Positions 7,462-17,038 of a stretch of 64,000 nucleotides of DNA are shown here, in pieces. This DNA comes from Paenibacillus andongensis (GTDB lineage Bacteria > Bacillota > Bacilli > Paenibacillales > NBRC-103111): contig NZ_CP104467.1 of assembly GCF_025369935.1 (NCBI RefSeq), forward strand, positions 445,501 to 509,500. Direction: 5' to 3'. The position numbers and the translations under genes were made by a program. Under the pieces are notes generated by a model. That model ran no database searches. It was not told where the DNA came from and saw nothing but the letters and a program-made list of their open reading frames with translations. Positions within the stretch are counted from its first letter, which is position 1. Each line of letters starts with the position of its first letter.

Positions 7462-10413
7462 ATGCGCCGAGCATTCGCCAAAGTGTTCCTCATCTTCGTT
7501 TTGTTTTTTGCAACCGGGTTCGTACCGTATCAGTGGCTCGGCGGTGGCTCCCGCCAAATCGTTTCAGCGGAAGAGCGTTCAATAAGCAGCACAGCGCTGT
7601 CGGCTTTGGCAGATACCTATAAAAAAGGCAGCTATGCGGAATATTTGGCCAAGTATAAACAAGCGGCGCGCCCGAGCGCTGAAACCGTCATCCCAACTGA
7701 ACAATTCAGCTCGGTTCAAGGCATGAAAGTTTCGGTTCTAGACAATTATCAAGGGGAATCCGGGAAGTCCATTCTGACTTCGGATACGGGGTCCATCGAA
7801 TGGCAATTTACAGTCGAGCAAGAAGGTATGTACAACATTGGAATTCAATACTACACAGTAAGCGGTAAAGATTCGGATATAGAAAGAGAATTGCGGATTG
7901 ACGGTTCGGTCCCTTTTGCAGAAGCGAAAAGCATAACGTTTCAACGAATATGGAAAAACGATAAAAATGAGTTCGAGCGTGATGAACAGGGCAACGATTT
8001 GGTGCCATCACAAGTGGAAGAGCCGATGTGGCAGGCATCGTCATTAAAGGATGCGACCGGATTTAATGAAGATCCGTATCTGTTTTATTTTTCAAAAGGC
8101 AAGCACTCCATCATGTTTACTTCGGTAAGAGAACCGCTCGTTATTCATTCATTGAGACTTACAAACTCGGCAACAACGCCTTCGTATGATACGTTGGCGA
8201 GCACATATACGCAAAAAGGTTACCAGCTTGCGAAAGATGTGATGCTGCAAGTTCAAGGCGAGCGCGCCTTATATAAATCTTCTCCAACACTATTGCCTTA
8301 TAATGATCGTTCCAGCCCCGCTGTTGAGCCGTATCATGTATCTAAATTGCGGAACAATGCAATGGGTGGGTGGGCATGGCGGCTTCCTGGCCAATGGATT
8401 GAATGGGAAGTAGATGTGCCTGGCGACGGATTGTATCAACTCGCGGTGAAAAATCATCAAAACTATTTGCGCGGGATGGCTTCGCTTCGCACGATGTACA
8501 TCGACGGCAAAATGCCCTTTCAGGAGCTTCAGCATGTCGGCTTTCCATTCAATAGCCAATGGCAGACGACGGTGATCGGCCAAGATGCTGAGCTTCCGTA
8601 CTTGTTTTATTTCACGAAAGGCAAACACAAAGTTCGGCTCGAAGTGACATTGGGGGATTTGGCCCCGATACTGAGTGCGGTGGAAACGAGCATTTTGGAC
8701 TTAAATGCGCTGTATCGTAAGATTATTAGCTTTACGGGGACGGTACCCGATTCGTTCCGGGATTATCAGCTTGAGCAAAGAATTCCCGAGATGGCTGGGG
8801 AGTTTCGGAAACAAAGCGACCTGCTCCACAAAATTACGAAGTTAATTCAAGGGCAGGATGGAAAGAACGACGAGCGTACCGCGATCTTGAATACGCTGGC
8901 TTACCAGCTCAGTGATATGGCCGACAGACCGGATACGGTGCCATCCCGGATTGATCAATTCAAAACGAATGTAGGGGGACTCGGGGCGTGGCTGCTTTCG
9001 GTGAATGAACAACCTCTGGCCGTTGATTACTTGACGCTGAGTTCGCCGCAAGCCAAGCTGCCGAATCCAGAAGCGACTGCGTGGCAGAAATTCAAAAGCA
9101 GCTCAGCAGCTTTCCTCGCTTCCTTCTTTGAAAATTACGATCAGATATCGAACACGAAGGATGGAGCTGATTCGGTTTCGGTATGGGTGACCTCAGCACG
9201 TGACCAAGCGCAGACCATCAAGAAATTGATTGACGAATCCTTTACACCAAAGACGGGAATAAAAATCAATTTGAAGTTGGTATCAGCAGACATTTTGCTG
9301 CCTTCTACGGTAGCAGGCAAAGGACCGGACGTAGCGCTGCAGGCTCCCAACGATTTGCCTGTCAATTATGCAAGCCGCAACGCGATGCAGGATCTATCGG
9401 TGTTTCCAGATTTCAACAGCGTGAAATCACGATTTAGCGAAAGCTCGATGGTTCCGTATGAGTTTTCTGGAAGTTATTATGCGCTGCCGGAAACGCAAAC
9501 CTTCCCAGTCCTCTTCTATCGGAAAGATATTTTGGAAGATGAGCTGAAAATGAAGCCTCCGCAAACGTGGGAGGACGTATACGAGATGCTGCCTACCCTG
9601 CAGAAGCATAACTTGCAGTTCGGGCTTCCGCAAAAACCGCTCAACACCTTCGGTAACGATTTGGAAACCAGGGATATCATCACGCTTCCGCCGAATCCGG
9701 CCTTAGCCATGTTTTTATACCAGCATGATGGGCAGTTCTATAGTAAAGATGGAACCTCCAGCGGTCTTGACACGGAGACGGCCATCAAGGAATTTAAGCA
9801 GTGGACAGATCTTTACTTAAATTATAAAATTCCGATCACTGTGGATTTCGCCAACCGTTTCCGTACAGGGGAAATGCCTATTGGCATCGCTGATTACACG
9901 ATGTACAACAAGCTGTCTGTGTTTGCCCCGGAAATTAAGGGATTGTGGGAATTTGCCCCCGTTCCAGCAACGAAAAAGCCAGACGGATCCCTTCGACGTG
10001 ATGTTGGAAGCGGTGGATCAGGGGTCGTTATGTTCAAACGTACGAAAAATAAAGATGCAGCGTGGAAGTTTATGGAATGGTGGACGAGCAAAGAGACTCA
10101 AATTGCATTTGGACGTCAAATGGAAATCCGCATGGGATCTTCGGCCAGATACCCGACGGCCAACATGGAAGCTTTAGCCGCTCTGCCATGGCCTTCCAGA
10201 GATTTCGACAGATTGAAGGAGCAGATGAAGTGGGTGAAAGGGATACCCGAGGTTCCGGGTGGTTATTTAACGGGGCGCAACATCGATAACGCATTTCGCA
10301 GAGTCGTCGTACAAGGCGACGATCCACGCGAAACGATGGATTATTACGTCCGTTATATCAACGACGAAATTGCCTTAAAACGGAAAGAGTTCAATCTTCC
10401 CTACGAGAAATGA
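7462..10413 (+). CDS. giant solute-binding protein fused to two carbohydrate-binding-like modules
   Basis: This 983-residue secreted or membrane-anchored protein begins with a hydrophobic N-terminus (residues 6-22) that looks like a signal peptide without a clear lipobox. Residues of about 75-240 and 275-420 are two similar beta-rich modules; each contains an IDG strand (LRIDGSVPF, MYIDGKMPF) and a YLFYFSKGKH or YLFYFTKGKH motif, so they are internal duplicates resembling carbohydrate-binding jelly rolls. A helical linker follows (about 425-560). A family 1 solute-binding domain fills about 570-960 (SVWVTSARDQAQTIKKLID, TVAGKGPDVALQAP, YALPETQTFPVLFYRKDILE). Usual binding proteins are 400-560 residues, so this is a true multidomain form. 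The ATG at 7462 follows AAGGGGG. It sits between a normal binding protein and a permease pair, suggesting a glycan-capturing partner of the same importer. Confidence 0.85.
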   Translation: MRRAFAKVFLIFVLFFATGFVPYQWLGGGSRQIVSAEERSISSTALSALADTYKKGSYAEYLAKYKQAARPSAETVIPTEQFSSVQGMKVSVLDNYQGESGKSILTSDTGSIEWQFTVEQEGMYNIGIQYYTVSGKDSDIERELRIDGSVPFAEAKSITFQRIWKNDKNEFERDEQGNDLVPSQVEEPMWQASSLKDATGFNEDPYLFYFSKGKHSIMFTSVREPLVIHSLRLTNSATTPSYDTLASTYTQKGYQLAKDVMLQVQGERALYKSSPTLLPYNDRSSPAVEPYHVSKLRNNAMGGWAWRLPGQWIEWEVDVPGDGLYQLAVKNHQNYLRGMASLRTMYIDGKMPFQELQHVGFPFNSQWQTTVIGQDAELPYLFYFTKGKHKVRLEVTLGDLAPILSAVETSILDLNALYRKIISFTGTVPDSFRDYQLEQRIPEMAGEFRKQSDLLHKITKLIQGQDGKNDERTAILNTLAYQLSDMADRPDTVPSRIDQFKTNVGGLGAWLLSVNEQPLAVDYLTLSSPQAKLPNPEATAWQKFKSSSAAFLASFFENYDQISNTKDGADSVSVWVTSARDQAQTIKKLIDESFTPKTGIKINLKLVSADILLPSTVAGKGPDVALQAPNDLPVNYASRNAMQDLSVFPDFNSVKSRFSESSMVPYEFSGSYYALPETQTFPVLFYRKDILEDELKMKPPQTWEDVYEMLPTLQKHNLQFGLPQKPLNTFGNDLETRDIITLPPNPALAMFLYQHDGQFYSKDGTSSGLDTETAIKEFKQWTDLYLNYKIPITVDFANRFRTGEMPIGIADYTMYNKLSVFAPEIKGLWEFAPVPATKKPDGSLRRDVGSGGSGVVMFKRTKNKDAAWKFMEWWTSKETQIAFGRQMEIRMGSSARYPTANMEALAALPWPSRDFDRLKEQMKWVKGIPEVPGGYLTGRNIDNAFRRVVVQGDDPRETMDYYVRYINDEIALKRKEFNLPYEK

Positions 10414-10422
10414 GGGGGCGCC

Positions 10423-11403
10423 ATGAAACAACAGCCTGCAGTGAACCCTAGCATGCCACGTGATACTGGAAAATCTGTGATGAAAACGAACTCGACGTTC
10501 CGAGGTAAATTCGGCAGATTGGGCAGTGAATTCAAAAAGCATAAGCATGCTTATATTTTAATAGCGCCATATTTTCTTATTTTCCTTACATTTACGGTAT
10601 TTCCCGTATTAATGTCCGTTTGTTTAAGCTTCACGAGCTTCAATATGCTTGAACCGCCCAAATGGGTAGGCTGGCAAAATTTCGCCAGATTGTTCGTACA
10701 GGATGACATCTTTTTGATCGCACTCAAAAATACGCTGCTGTTTGCCTTAATTACCGGGCCGATCAGCTACATGGCTTGCTTCCTGTTCGCTTGGCTGATT
10801 AACGAGCTGCGGCCAAAGGTTCGTGCTGTGCTCACGCTTATCCTGTATGCGCCTTCGATTTCAGGTAATACGTACCTGATCTGGCAAACCTTATTTGCCA
10901 GCGATTCTTACGGGTACGCCAATTCATTTTTGATCAAATGGGGAATGATCCTGGAGCCGATTCAGTGGCTGCAGGATCCGAGGTTCGTTCTCGCGATTTT
11001 AATCCTCGTACAGCTGTGGCTTAGTTTGGGAACATCCTTCCTAGCTTTTATCGCTGGTCTGCAAAATGTGGATCGCACGCTGTATGAAGCTGGTTCCATC
11101 GATGGTGTGCGCAACCGTTGGCAGGAGCTCTGGTTCATCACACTGCCGGCTATGCGGCCGCAGCTGCTGTTCGGCGCTGTGATTCAAATCACGCTTGCCT
11201 TCTCCGTGGCGGAAATATCGATCTACATGATCGGCTTCCCAAGCGTAGATTACGCAGCACATACGATTGTGACTCACTTGGTCGACTATGGTTCAATCCG
11301 TTTCGAGATGGGGTACGCCTCCGCGATCGCCACCGTCTTGTTTATCATCATGTTTGCAACAAACTTCTTGACGCGTAAGCTGCTGGGAAAAGTGGGTGAA
11401 TGA
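10423..11403 (+). CDS. sugar ABC transporter permease (MalF/UgpA type)
   Basis: This 326-residue inner-membrane permease has six predicted membrane spans and the cytoplasmic EAA loop at about residues 222-241 (EAGSIDGVRNRWQELWFITL), which docks the ATPase. A charged cytoplasmic N-terminus (about 45 residues) precedes the first span. The start at 10423 follows GAGGGGG. It pairs with the next gene, whose start overlaps its stop. No ATPase gene is present anywhere in the window; in Bacillota such importers commonly share an MsmX-type ATPase. Confidence 0.93.
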   Translation: MKQQPAVNPSMPRDTGKSVMKTNSTFRGKFGRLGSEFKKHKHAYILIAPYFLIFLTFTVFPVLMSVCLSFTSFNMLEPPKWVGWQNFARLFVQDDIFLIALKNTLLFALITGPISYMACFLFAWLINELRPKVRAVLTLILYAPSISGNTYLIWQTLFASDSYGYANSFLIKWGMILEPIQWLQDPRFVLAILILVQLWLSLGTSFLAFIAGLQNVDRTLYEAGSIDGVRNRWQELWFITLPAMRPQLLFGAVIQITLAFSVAEISIYMIGFPSVDYAAHTIVTHLVDYGSIRFEMGYASAIATVLFIIMFATNFLTRKLLGKVGE

Positions 11404-12281
11404 CCGGAATGAAGCTGACATTAAAGATGCCAAAGCGTTTGAACCGCTCATGGGCGGTTGATATACTACTGTTCCTGCTGCTTGGCTGCATAGCCTTCTT
11501 TATGGCACTGCCACTCGTTTTTACTATTAGCAACGCCTTTAAACCGATAGACGAAATCTTCGTATTTCCACCGAAGCTATTAGTGCGAAATCCTACGTTA
11601 AAAAACTTTACGGATTTGACAAACATTTTCTCCGATTCATGGGTGCCGTTCTCGCGCTATGTGTTCAATACGTTTTTGATTGCCATTGTCGGCACAGTGG
11701 GGCATGTCATCATCGCTTCCGCTGCTGCTTATCCGCTGGCCAAAATCAAGTTCCCAGGCAGAAACATCCTGTTCAACCTGGTCGTTATGTCGCTTATGTT
11801 TACGGCTTATGTTACGCAAGTACCAAACTACATGACCATTTCATGGCTTCATCTGATTAATACCTATTGGGCGATCATTTTGCCATCCTTCGGCATGACA
11901 CTCGGATTGTATCTGATGAAACAATTTATGGAGCAAGTTCCGGACTCTCTTCTTGAAGCGGCGAAAATCGATGGTGCCTGCGAATATCGGATCTTTTGGC
12001 AGATTGTCATGCCGATCGTCAAGCCTGCATGGCTGACGCTGGTCATTTTTTCGCTGCAAAATTTGTGGACGTCTGGTTCTGTAACGAGCCATAAATATAT
12101 TTATAGCGAGCAGTTGAAGACCGTTGATTATGTGTTCGGACAAATCGCTAGTGGGGGACTGGTACGGACGGGACCGGTGTCAGCCGTTACCCTGCTAATG
12201 ATGGCCGTGCCGATTACCGTGTTTATCGTGACGCAAAGCAACATCATCCAAACCATGTCCACTTCTGGTCTGAAAGAGTAA
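11400..12281 (+). CDS. sugar ABC transporter permease (MalG type)
   Basis: The 293-residue partner of the preceding permease starts inside its stop codon (ATGA overlap), indicating translational coupling. Six membrane spans are expected and the EAA loop lies near residue 185 (EAAKIDGACEYRIFWQIVMP). The C-terminus is short, as usual for MalG-type subunits. Together the two genes make one heterodimeric channel for the sugar delivered by the binding proteins upstream. Confidence 0.93.
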   Translation: MTGMKLTLKMPKRLNRSWAVDILLFLLLGCIAFFMALPLVFTISNAFKPIDEIFVFPPKLLVRNPTLKNFTDLTNIFSDSWVPFSRYVFNTFLIAIVGTVGHVIIASAAAYPLAKIKFPGRNILFNLVVMSLMFTAYVTQVPNYMTISWLHLINTYWAIILPSFGMTLGLYLMKQFMEQVPDSLLEAAKIDGACEYRIFWQIVMPIVKPAWLTLVIFSLQNLWTSGSVTSHKYIYSEQLKTVDYVFGQIASGGLVRTGPVSAVTLLMMAVPITVFIVTQSNIIQTMSTSGLKE

Positions 12282-12296
12282 ACAGGGGGGAGCTAC

Positions 12297-14360
12297 TTGA
12301 AAAGAATACTTATCATGATGTTCGCCGCTATGCTTTTCATCGGTATGGCCGCTCCTGTATATGCCGCACCTGACAACGATACGTACAATTACAATTTTTG
12401 GGGAAAGACCGTTCCGGCTCCTAGTCCTTATGAGCTGCAAAAGGTGATGTATGGAACAGACTGGCAGACAGGCAATCTGTCTTCACCTCAGGATCTATTC
12501 ATCGGCAGTGATCGTCACATCTATCTTGCGGATACCGGAAATGATCGGATTGTCGTATTGGATGATCAGTTTCGGGCCGTTCAGGTGATTTCCGGGTTCG
12601 ATAATAACGGAAAGAAGGAAACGTTCAACAAGCCGGAAGGCGTGTTCTATAACGGGGCCGACGGTCATCTTCTTATCGCTGATACGCAAAACAGAAGGCT
12701 GGTGGAATTGACCTCTCAGGGAGCGTTGGTTCGTGTGATGGGCGAGCCGAAGTCAACACTACTGCGCGAAGGATTTCAATACATGCCAACCAAGCTGGTT
12801 GTCGATAAGGCACAGCGGATCTATGTCATCAGTCGCGGCTCCTACGAAGGCATTATGGAATTTGATACCGATGGCGCATTCAACGGGTTTATTGGTACGA
12901 ATCGCGTGAAGTTTAATCCCGTGGATTTGTTCTGGAAACGGATTTCGACCAAAGCGCAGCGCGAGCAAATGCAGCTATTCATTCCGCTGGAATTTAATAA
13001 CTTGGACATGGATGAAGACGGTTTTATCTATACGACGACTTCAGAGGAAAAGTCGGATCACCCGATCAAACGGCTGAACCCGTCCGGTGTGGATATTTTA
13101 AGGGATAAAGGGTATTTCCCGCCTAAAGGGGATATCCATACACTGGACGTCGGAAGCGCGCCTGGGAGCTCTATTTTCATTGATATAGCCAAGGACGAAG
13201 GCGGCATGTACAGCGCAATGGATTTGAAAAGGGGCCGCATCTTCACCTACGACAAAGACGGCAATCTGTTATACGAATTCGGCGGACTGGGCAGCGAACA
13301 GGGGAAATTCCGCACACCTTCGGCGATCTCGATGCTCGGGGACAAGGTGCTGGTGCTCGATAAGGACAATAATCGTTTGTCTGTATTCCAGCCTACACGC
13401 TACGGAAGCCTGATACGCGAAGCAGTAACGTCGCTCTATAACGGGAAAACGGATGCTTCTACCGCTTCATGGCGGCAAGTGCTTCAAATGAACGGCAACT
13501 TTGAGGTGGCCTACATCGGGATTGGTAAATCGCTTATGAAAAATGGCGATAACCGTGGGGCGATGAATTATTTCAAGTTGGGAAATAACCGTGACTATTA
13601 TTCCGAAGCTTTCAAACGATACCGGAAAGAAGTCGTGTTTGCACATTTCGGCACCATCGTCCTCGGTATCGCGCTTGTCTTCGGTCTTGGTTATACTACG
13701 GTCAAGATTGCCGGCCGAAGAATGCGTGGTAAGCATTACACGGAAATCGGCGTGTTGAAAAATCCTTTTTACACGATGGTCCATCCGTTTAACGGATTTT
13801 GGGAGATGAAGTACGAACAAAAAGGCAGGTTGAAGGTTGTGGCCCTCTGCTTGCTTCTCCTCGTGCTCTTCACCATTATGAAACGACAGTACAGCGGTTT
13901 TGTCGTTAATATGAACAATCCGCTCGAGCTGAACAGTCTTAATGAGCTGAAATTTATCGTTCTTCCTTTTCTGCTCTGGTGCATTGCGAATTGGTCTTTG
14001 ACCACTTTGATGGATGGGGAAGGCAAGTTTAAAGAAATTGTCATGGCAACAGGCTATGCGCTGATGCCGCTCATTCTGATCTATCTCCCGCAGACGCTTT
14101 ACAGCAATGTGATAACTGGAAGTGAAAGCACGTTTTATTATTTGCTCGATGCAATTGCATTCATCTGGTTCATCTGGTTGCTGTTTGTCGGCACTATGAC
14201 GGTCCATCAATATTCAGCTTCCAAGACAGTGGTTACGATGATTCTGACGCTTGTTGTCATTGGTATCATCATCTTCCTTGGGGTATTGTTCTTCAGTATG
14301 CTGCAGCAAATGATCAATTTTATCACATCCATTTACCGCGAACTCTCATTTAGATTTTAG
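12297..14360 (+). CDS. NHL-repeat sensor-like protein with Yip1-type membrane domain
   Basis: This 687-residue protein starts at TTG 12297 after AGGGGGG. A signal peptide (residues 1-23, ending VYAAP) leads into an extracytoplasmic beta-propeller of NHL-type repeats at about 60-365 (ADTGNDRIVVLD, ADTQNRRLVEL, LDKDNNRLSVF). A short TPR-like helical piece follows (about 385-440, NGNFEVAYIGIGKSLMKNGD). Then come one membrane span near 452-472 and a five-span Yip1-like domain at about 505-680 (NPFYTMVHPFNGFWEMK is the typical entry motif). Joining an outside propeller to a Yip1 membrane domain in a sugar-import operon is unusual. It could sense or present glycan, or scaffold the transporter; function is unknown. 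It lies 15 bases after the permease pair. Confidence 0.75.
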   Translation: MKRILIMMFAAMLFIGMAAPVYAAPDNDTYNYNFWGKTVPAPSPYELQKVMYGTDWQTGNLSSPQDLFIGSDRHIYLADTGNDRIVVLDDQFRAVQVISGFDNNGKKETFNKPEGVFYNGADGHLLIADTQNRRLVELTSQGALVRVMGEPKSTLLREGFQYMPTKLVVDKAQRIYVISRGSYEGIMEFDTDGAFNGFIGTNRVKFNPVDLFWKRISTKAQREQMQLFIPLEFNNLDMDEDGFIYTTTSEEKSDHPIKRLNPSGVDILRDKGYFPPKGDIHTLDVGSAPGSSIFIDIAKDEGGMYSAMDLKRGRIFTYDKDGNLLYEFGGLGSEQGKFRTPSAISMLGDKVLVLDKDNNRLSVFQPTRYGSLIREAVTSLYNGKTDASTASWRQVLQMNGNFEVAYIGIGKSLMKNGDNRGAMNYFKLGNNRDYYSEAFKRYRKEVVFAHFGTIVLGIALVFGLGYTTVKIAGRRMRGKHYTEIGVLKNPFYTMVHPFNGFWEMKYEQKGRLKVVALCLLLLVLFTIMKRQYSGFVVNMNNPLELNSLNELKFIVLPFLLWCIANWSLTTLMDGEGKFKEIVMATGYALMPLILIYLPQTLYSNVITGSESTFYYLLDAIAFIWFIWLLFVGTMTVHQYSASKTVVTMILTLVVIGIIIFLGVLFFSMLQQMINFITSIYRELSFRF

Positions 14361-14436
14361 CGGTGCACGTTATAGTTAACTAGGCTTATGCTTACGAAGA
14401 TAGTTTTCCTTCGGAAAACGCTAAGGAGGGATGAAG

Positions 14437-17037
14437 GTGTCCAGCAAGATAAAAATATCCCTTGGCATCCTGAGCGCCGGTTTGGTGGCCAGCAGTCTGA
14501 TCATGATTTACTCGCAGGATCAATCTGTAAGCATGGCGGAAGCTCAATCCCAGGTCAAATCGGTTCTTCCAGATCAAGCAGGTAAAGGAAATCCCGTAAC
14601 TGCCGCAAGCACGGTGGTTCGTGCTGCAAGTGGAATGGCTGCTGTATCGTCCAATACAGCCGAGGAGCAGAAAACTCTTCAAGCCATGGAGCTAGTGGTC
14701 CAGAACGAAACTCTCATGCTTTACGTCAAACGCGAGACAGCCGAGGTTGCAGTTAAGGACAAAAGAGACGGCTATATCTGGTTTTCCAATCCAGTGGATC
14801 GAGAGAAGGATCCCAAAGCTTCTCCTTTGTATAAATCAGAACTTTCTTCTCAACTGTTAGTTACGTATTACAACGAAAAAGGTCAGCTTAATACATTGAA
14901 CAGCTATGACGATAGCGTAAAAAAGAAACAATTTAAAATCAGCAGCTTGGATAAGGGGATCAAAATCGTATACCAGCTGGGAAATATTCCGAAAGATTAC
15001 GGCAATATTCCTAAGGTGATCAGTAAACAGCGGTTTGAGGAGCGTATTCTGGGGAAGCTGTCGGATAAGGACACCCGTGAGGATGTCGCTTTCAAATTCA
15101 AATTGGACGAACAGAAGCAAGTATATGAAGTCCGCAAGCTGCAGGACTTTGTGGCGGAGGAGCTGTCCAAGAAGCTAGAGGCAATCGGTTATACGAATGA
15201 AGAAGCCGCCAAGGACAATAAGGACAATGGGGCGGGAAGCAGCGTCCAAGAAGAAGGCCCGAGATTTACGGTTCCGCTGGAGTATACCTTGGACGGGGAG
15301 CATCTTGTTGTGAAGACAGCCGGCAAGGAGCTTCAATATACGAATGCTTATCCGATTGCCATGCTGCAGCTGCTCAAATATTTCGGGGCTGCTGGCGAGA
15401 AAAAGGACGGCTACATGCTCGTCCCTGACGGGTCTGGCGCCTTGATTCATCTGAATAACAACAAAAAGAGCGCGGAAGCCTACAATCTGCCAGTCTACGG
15501 TTCAGATGGCACCTTCGACGTCAAAGAAAAAGTTCAAACGAATGAGATCACAAGACTGCCACTCTTCGGCATCAAGCAGAACGATCACGCCATGCTTGGC
15601 ATGATTGAAGGCGGAGACGCGCTGGCCAATATCACGGCAGACATCTCCGGCAGAAACGATTCCTACAACACAGTTGGCGGGAAGTTTAGAGTCATGGATA
15701 TGGACTTCTACACATTAACATCAGGAACCAAAAAGAGCTCCGTACCGATGTTCGGGCAAAAGCCGTTTCAAGGAGATTATCAGATTCGATATGACTTTTT
15801 GTCAGGACCTGCATCCGACTATACGGCTATGGCAGGCAAGTATAGGGAGTATTTGGTGAATAAACACGGTCTGAAAAAGCTGGAGCCTGCTAAGGCAAGT
15901 CCTTTCCTGCTTGAGGTGGAGGGGGCGTTCCAGAAACAAGCGTCTTTTGTCGGTATTCCGTATCAATCAACAGAAGCGCTGACCACCTTTGATGAAACGC
16001 AGTCGATATTAACAACTTTGAAAGAAAAAGGAGTCAAGGATATCGGGCTCCGCTATGTCGGTTGGTTCAATGACGGGATTCGGCATACATCTCCATCGGA
16101 CGTTAAAGTGGTCAGTGAGTTAGGTGGTAAGAAGGGGTTCAGCAAGCTGATCGATTATGCGTCAAAGGAAAACATTCGGTTATTTCCAGATGTAGCTTTT
16201 CTCGAAAAATATAAAGGAGCTTCAGACGCAGCTACCTTTTTAGACAGACAGAAGGCCAAAATCTATAAGTATGACCCTGTCATGTATGTCAAAGATTCAT
16301 CGAAGTTTTCACATTATTTGTTATCGCCGTTTGCGCTGGCAAAAACAGTGGACGGATTTGTCTCCGACTACATGAAGCTTGGCCTTACAGGCTTATCTCT
16401 TAGGGATTTAGGCAATGAAGTGAACTCAGACTTTAACCCGGATCATTCGATTAACCGGCAGGAAGCGCTAAATATAGCCGCCAGCGGAACCGAGAAGTTG
16501 AAGCAACGAGCCAATGATCTCATGGTGAATGGCGGCAATGCCTACAGCCTGCCGTACGCCAATATAATTGTGAATGCTCCGACCAAAAGCAGTCACCTGA
16601 ATCTGACCGACGAAGACGTACCCTTTTATCAAATCGCGCTTCATGGTTTTTATGACCTTGCCGGAGAGCCGTTTAATATGCAGAGCGTAACTCATCCACG
16701 TGTTTCCCTGTTGAAAGCGCTAGAGACTGGGTCAGATATTTATTACCAGTGGTACTACAGCGATTCGTCTGCGGTTAAGGATTCGGATTATAACGAGCTA
16801 TATGCGCTGCATTACGGGGATTGGCTGGATCAAGCGGCTGGTTTCTACAAAGAGGCTGGCACTGTGCTGAATGAGGTTCGGTCCTATGTGATTACCGATC
16901 ACCGTAAATTGGCTGAGGGTGTGGTTCAAACGACCTTCGAGAATGGGAAGAAGATTATTATCAATTACAACAATACTGCGGTACAGGTGAACAATAAACA
17001 GCTAGAGGCCATGAGCTACTGGGTAGGAGGTGAGTGA
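14437..17037 (+). CDS. DUF5696-type secreted protein, probable TIM-barrel domain
   Basis: About 866 residues. The start is most likely GTG 14437, seven bases after AAGGAGG (14423-14429); the ATG at 14431 abuts that site too closely. An N-terminal hydrophobic segment (SLGILSAGLVASSLIMIYS) acts as a signal or anchor. The N-terminal half is beta-rich (MELVVQNETLMLYVKRETAE, WFSNPVDREKDPKASPLYK) and the C-terminal part, about 500-780, reads like a TIM barrel (GLRYVGWFNDG, ENIRLFPDVAFLEKYK, GLTGLSLRDLGNEVNSDF). I recognise this as the DUF5696 group seen beside sugar importers in Paenibacillus; its activity is not established, but a glycosidase-like role outside the cell is plausible. A small hairpin (14403-14419) precedes the ribosome site. 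Confidence 0.75.
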   Translation: MSSKIKISLGILSAGLVASSLIMIYSQDQSVSMAEAQSQVKSVLPDQAGKGNPVTAASTVVRAASGMAAVSSNTAEEQKTLQAMELVVQNETLMLYVKRETAEVAVKDKRDGYIWFSNPVDREKDPKASPLYKSELSSQLLVTYYNEKGQLNTLNSYDDSVKKKQFKISSLDKGIKIVYQLGNIPKDYGNIPKVISKQRFEERILGKLSDKDTREDVAFKFKLDEQKQVYEVRKLQDFVAEELSKKLEAIGYTNEEAAKDNKDNGAGSSVQEEGPRFTVPLEYTLDGEHLVVKTAGKELQYTNAYPIAMLQLLKYFGAAGEKKDGYMLVPDGSGALIHLNNNKKSAEAYNLPVYGSDGTFDVKEKVQTNEITRLPLFGIKQNDHAMLGMIEGGDALANITADISGRNDSYNTVGGKFRVMDMDFYTLTSGTKKSSVPMFGQKPFQGDYQIRYDFLSGPASDYTAMAGKYREYLVNKHGLKKLEPAKASPFLLEVEGAFQKQASFVGIPYQSTEALTTFDETQSILTTLKEKGVKDIGLRYVGWFNDGIRHTSPSDVKVVSELGGKKGFSKLIDYASKENIRLFPDVAFLEKYKGASDAATFLDRQKAKIYKYDPVMYVKDSSKFSHYLLSPFALAKTVDGFVSDYMKLGLTGLSLRDLGNEVNSDFNPDHSINRQEALNIAASGTEKLKQRANDLMVNGGNAYSLPYANIIVNAPTKSSHLNLTDEDVPFYQIALHGFYDLAGEPFNMQSVTHPRVSLLKALETGSDIYYQWYYSDSSAVKDSDYNELYALHYGDWLDQAAGFYKEAGTVLNEVRSYVITDHRKLAEGVVQTTFENGKKIIINYNNTAVQVNNKQLEAMSYWVGGE

Positions 17038-17038
17038 T

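Noticed and set aside
13467..14210. 247-residue minus-strand frame inside the NHL/Yip1 gene
   Set aside because: It is the antisense of a strongly supported protein and has no family signature.
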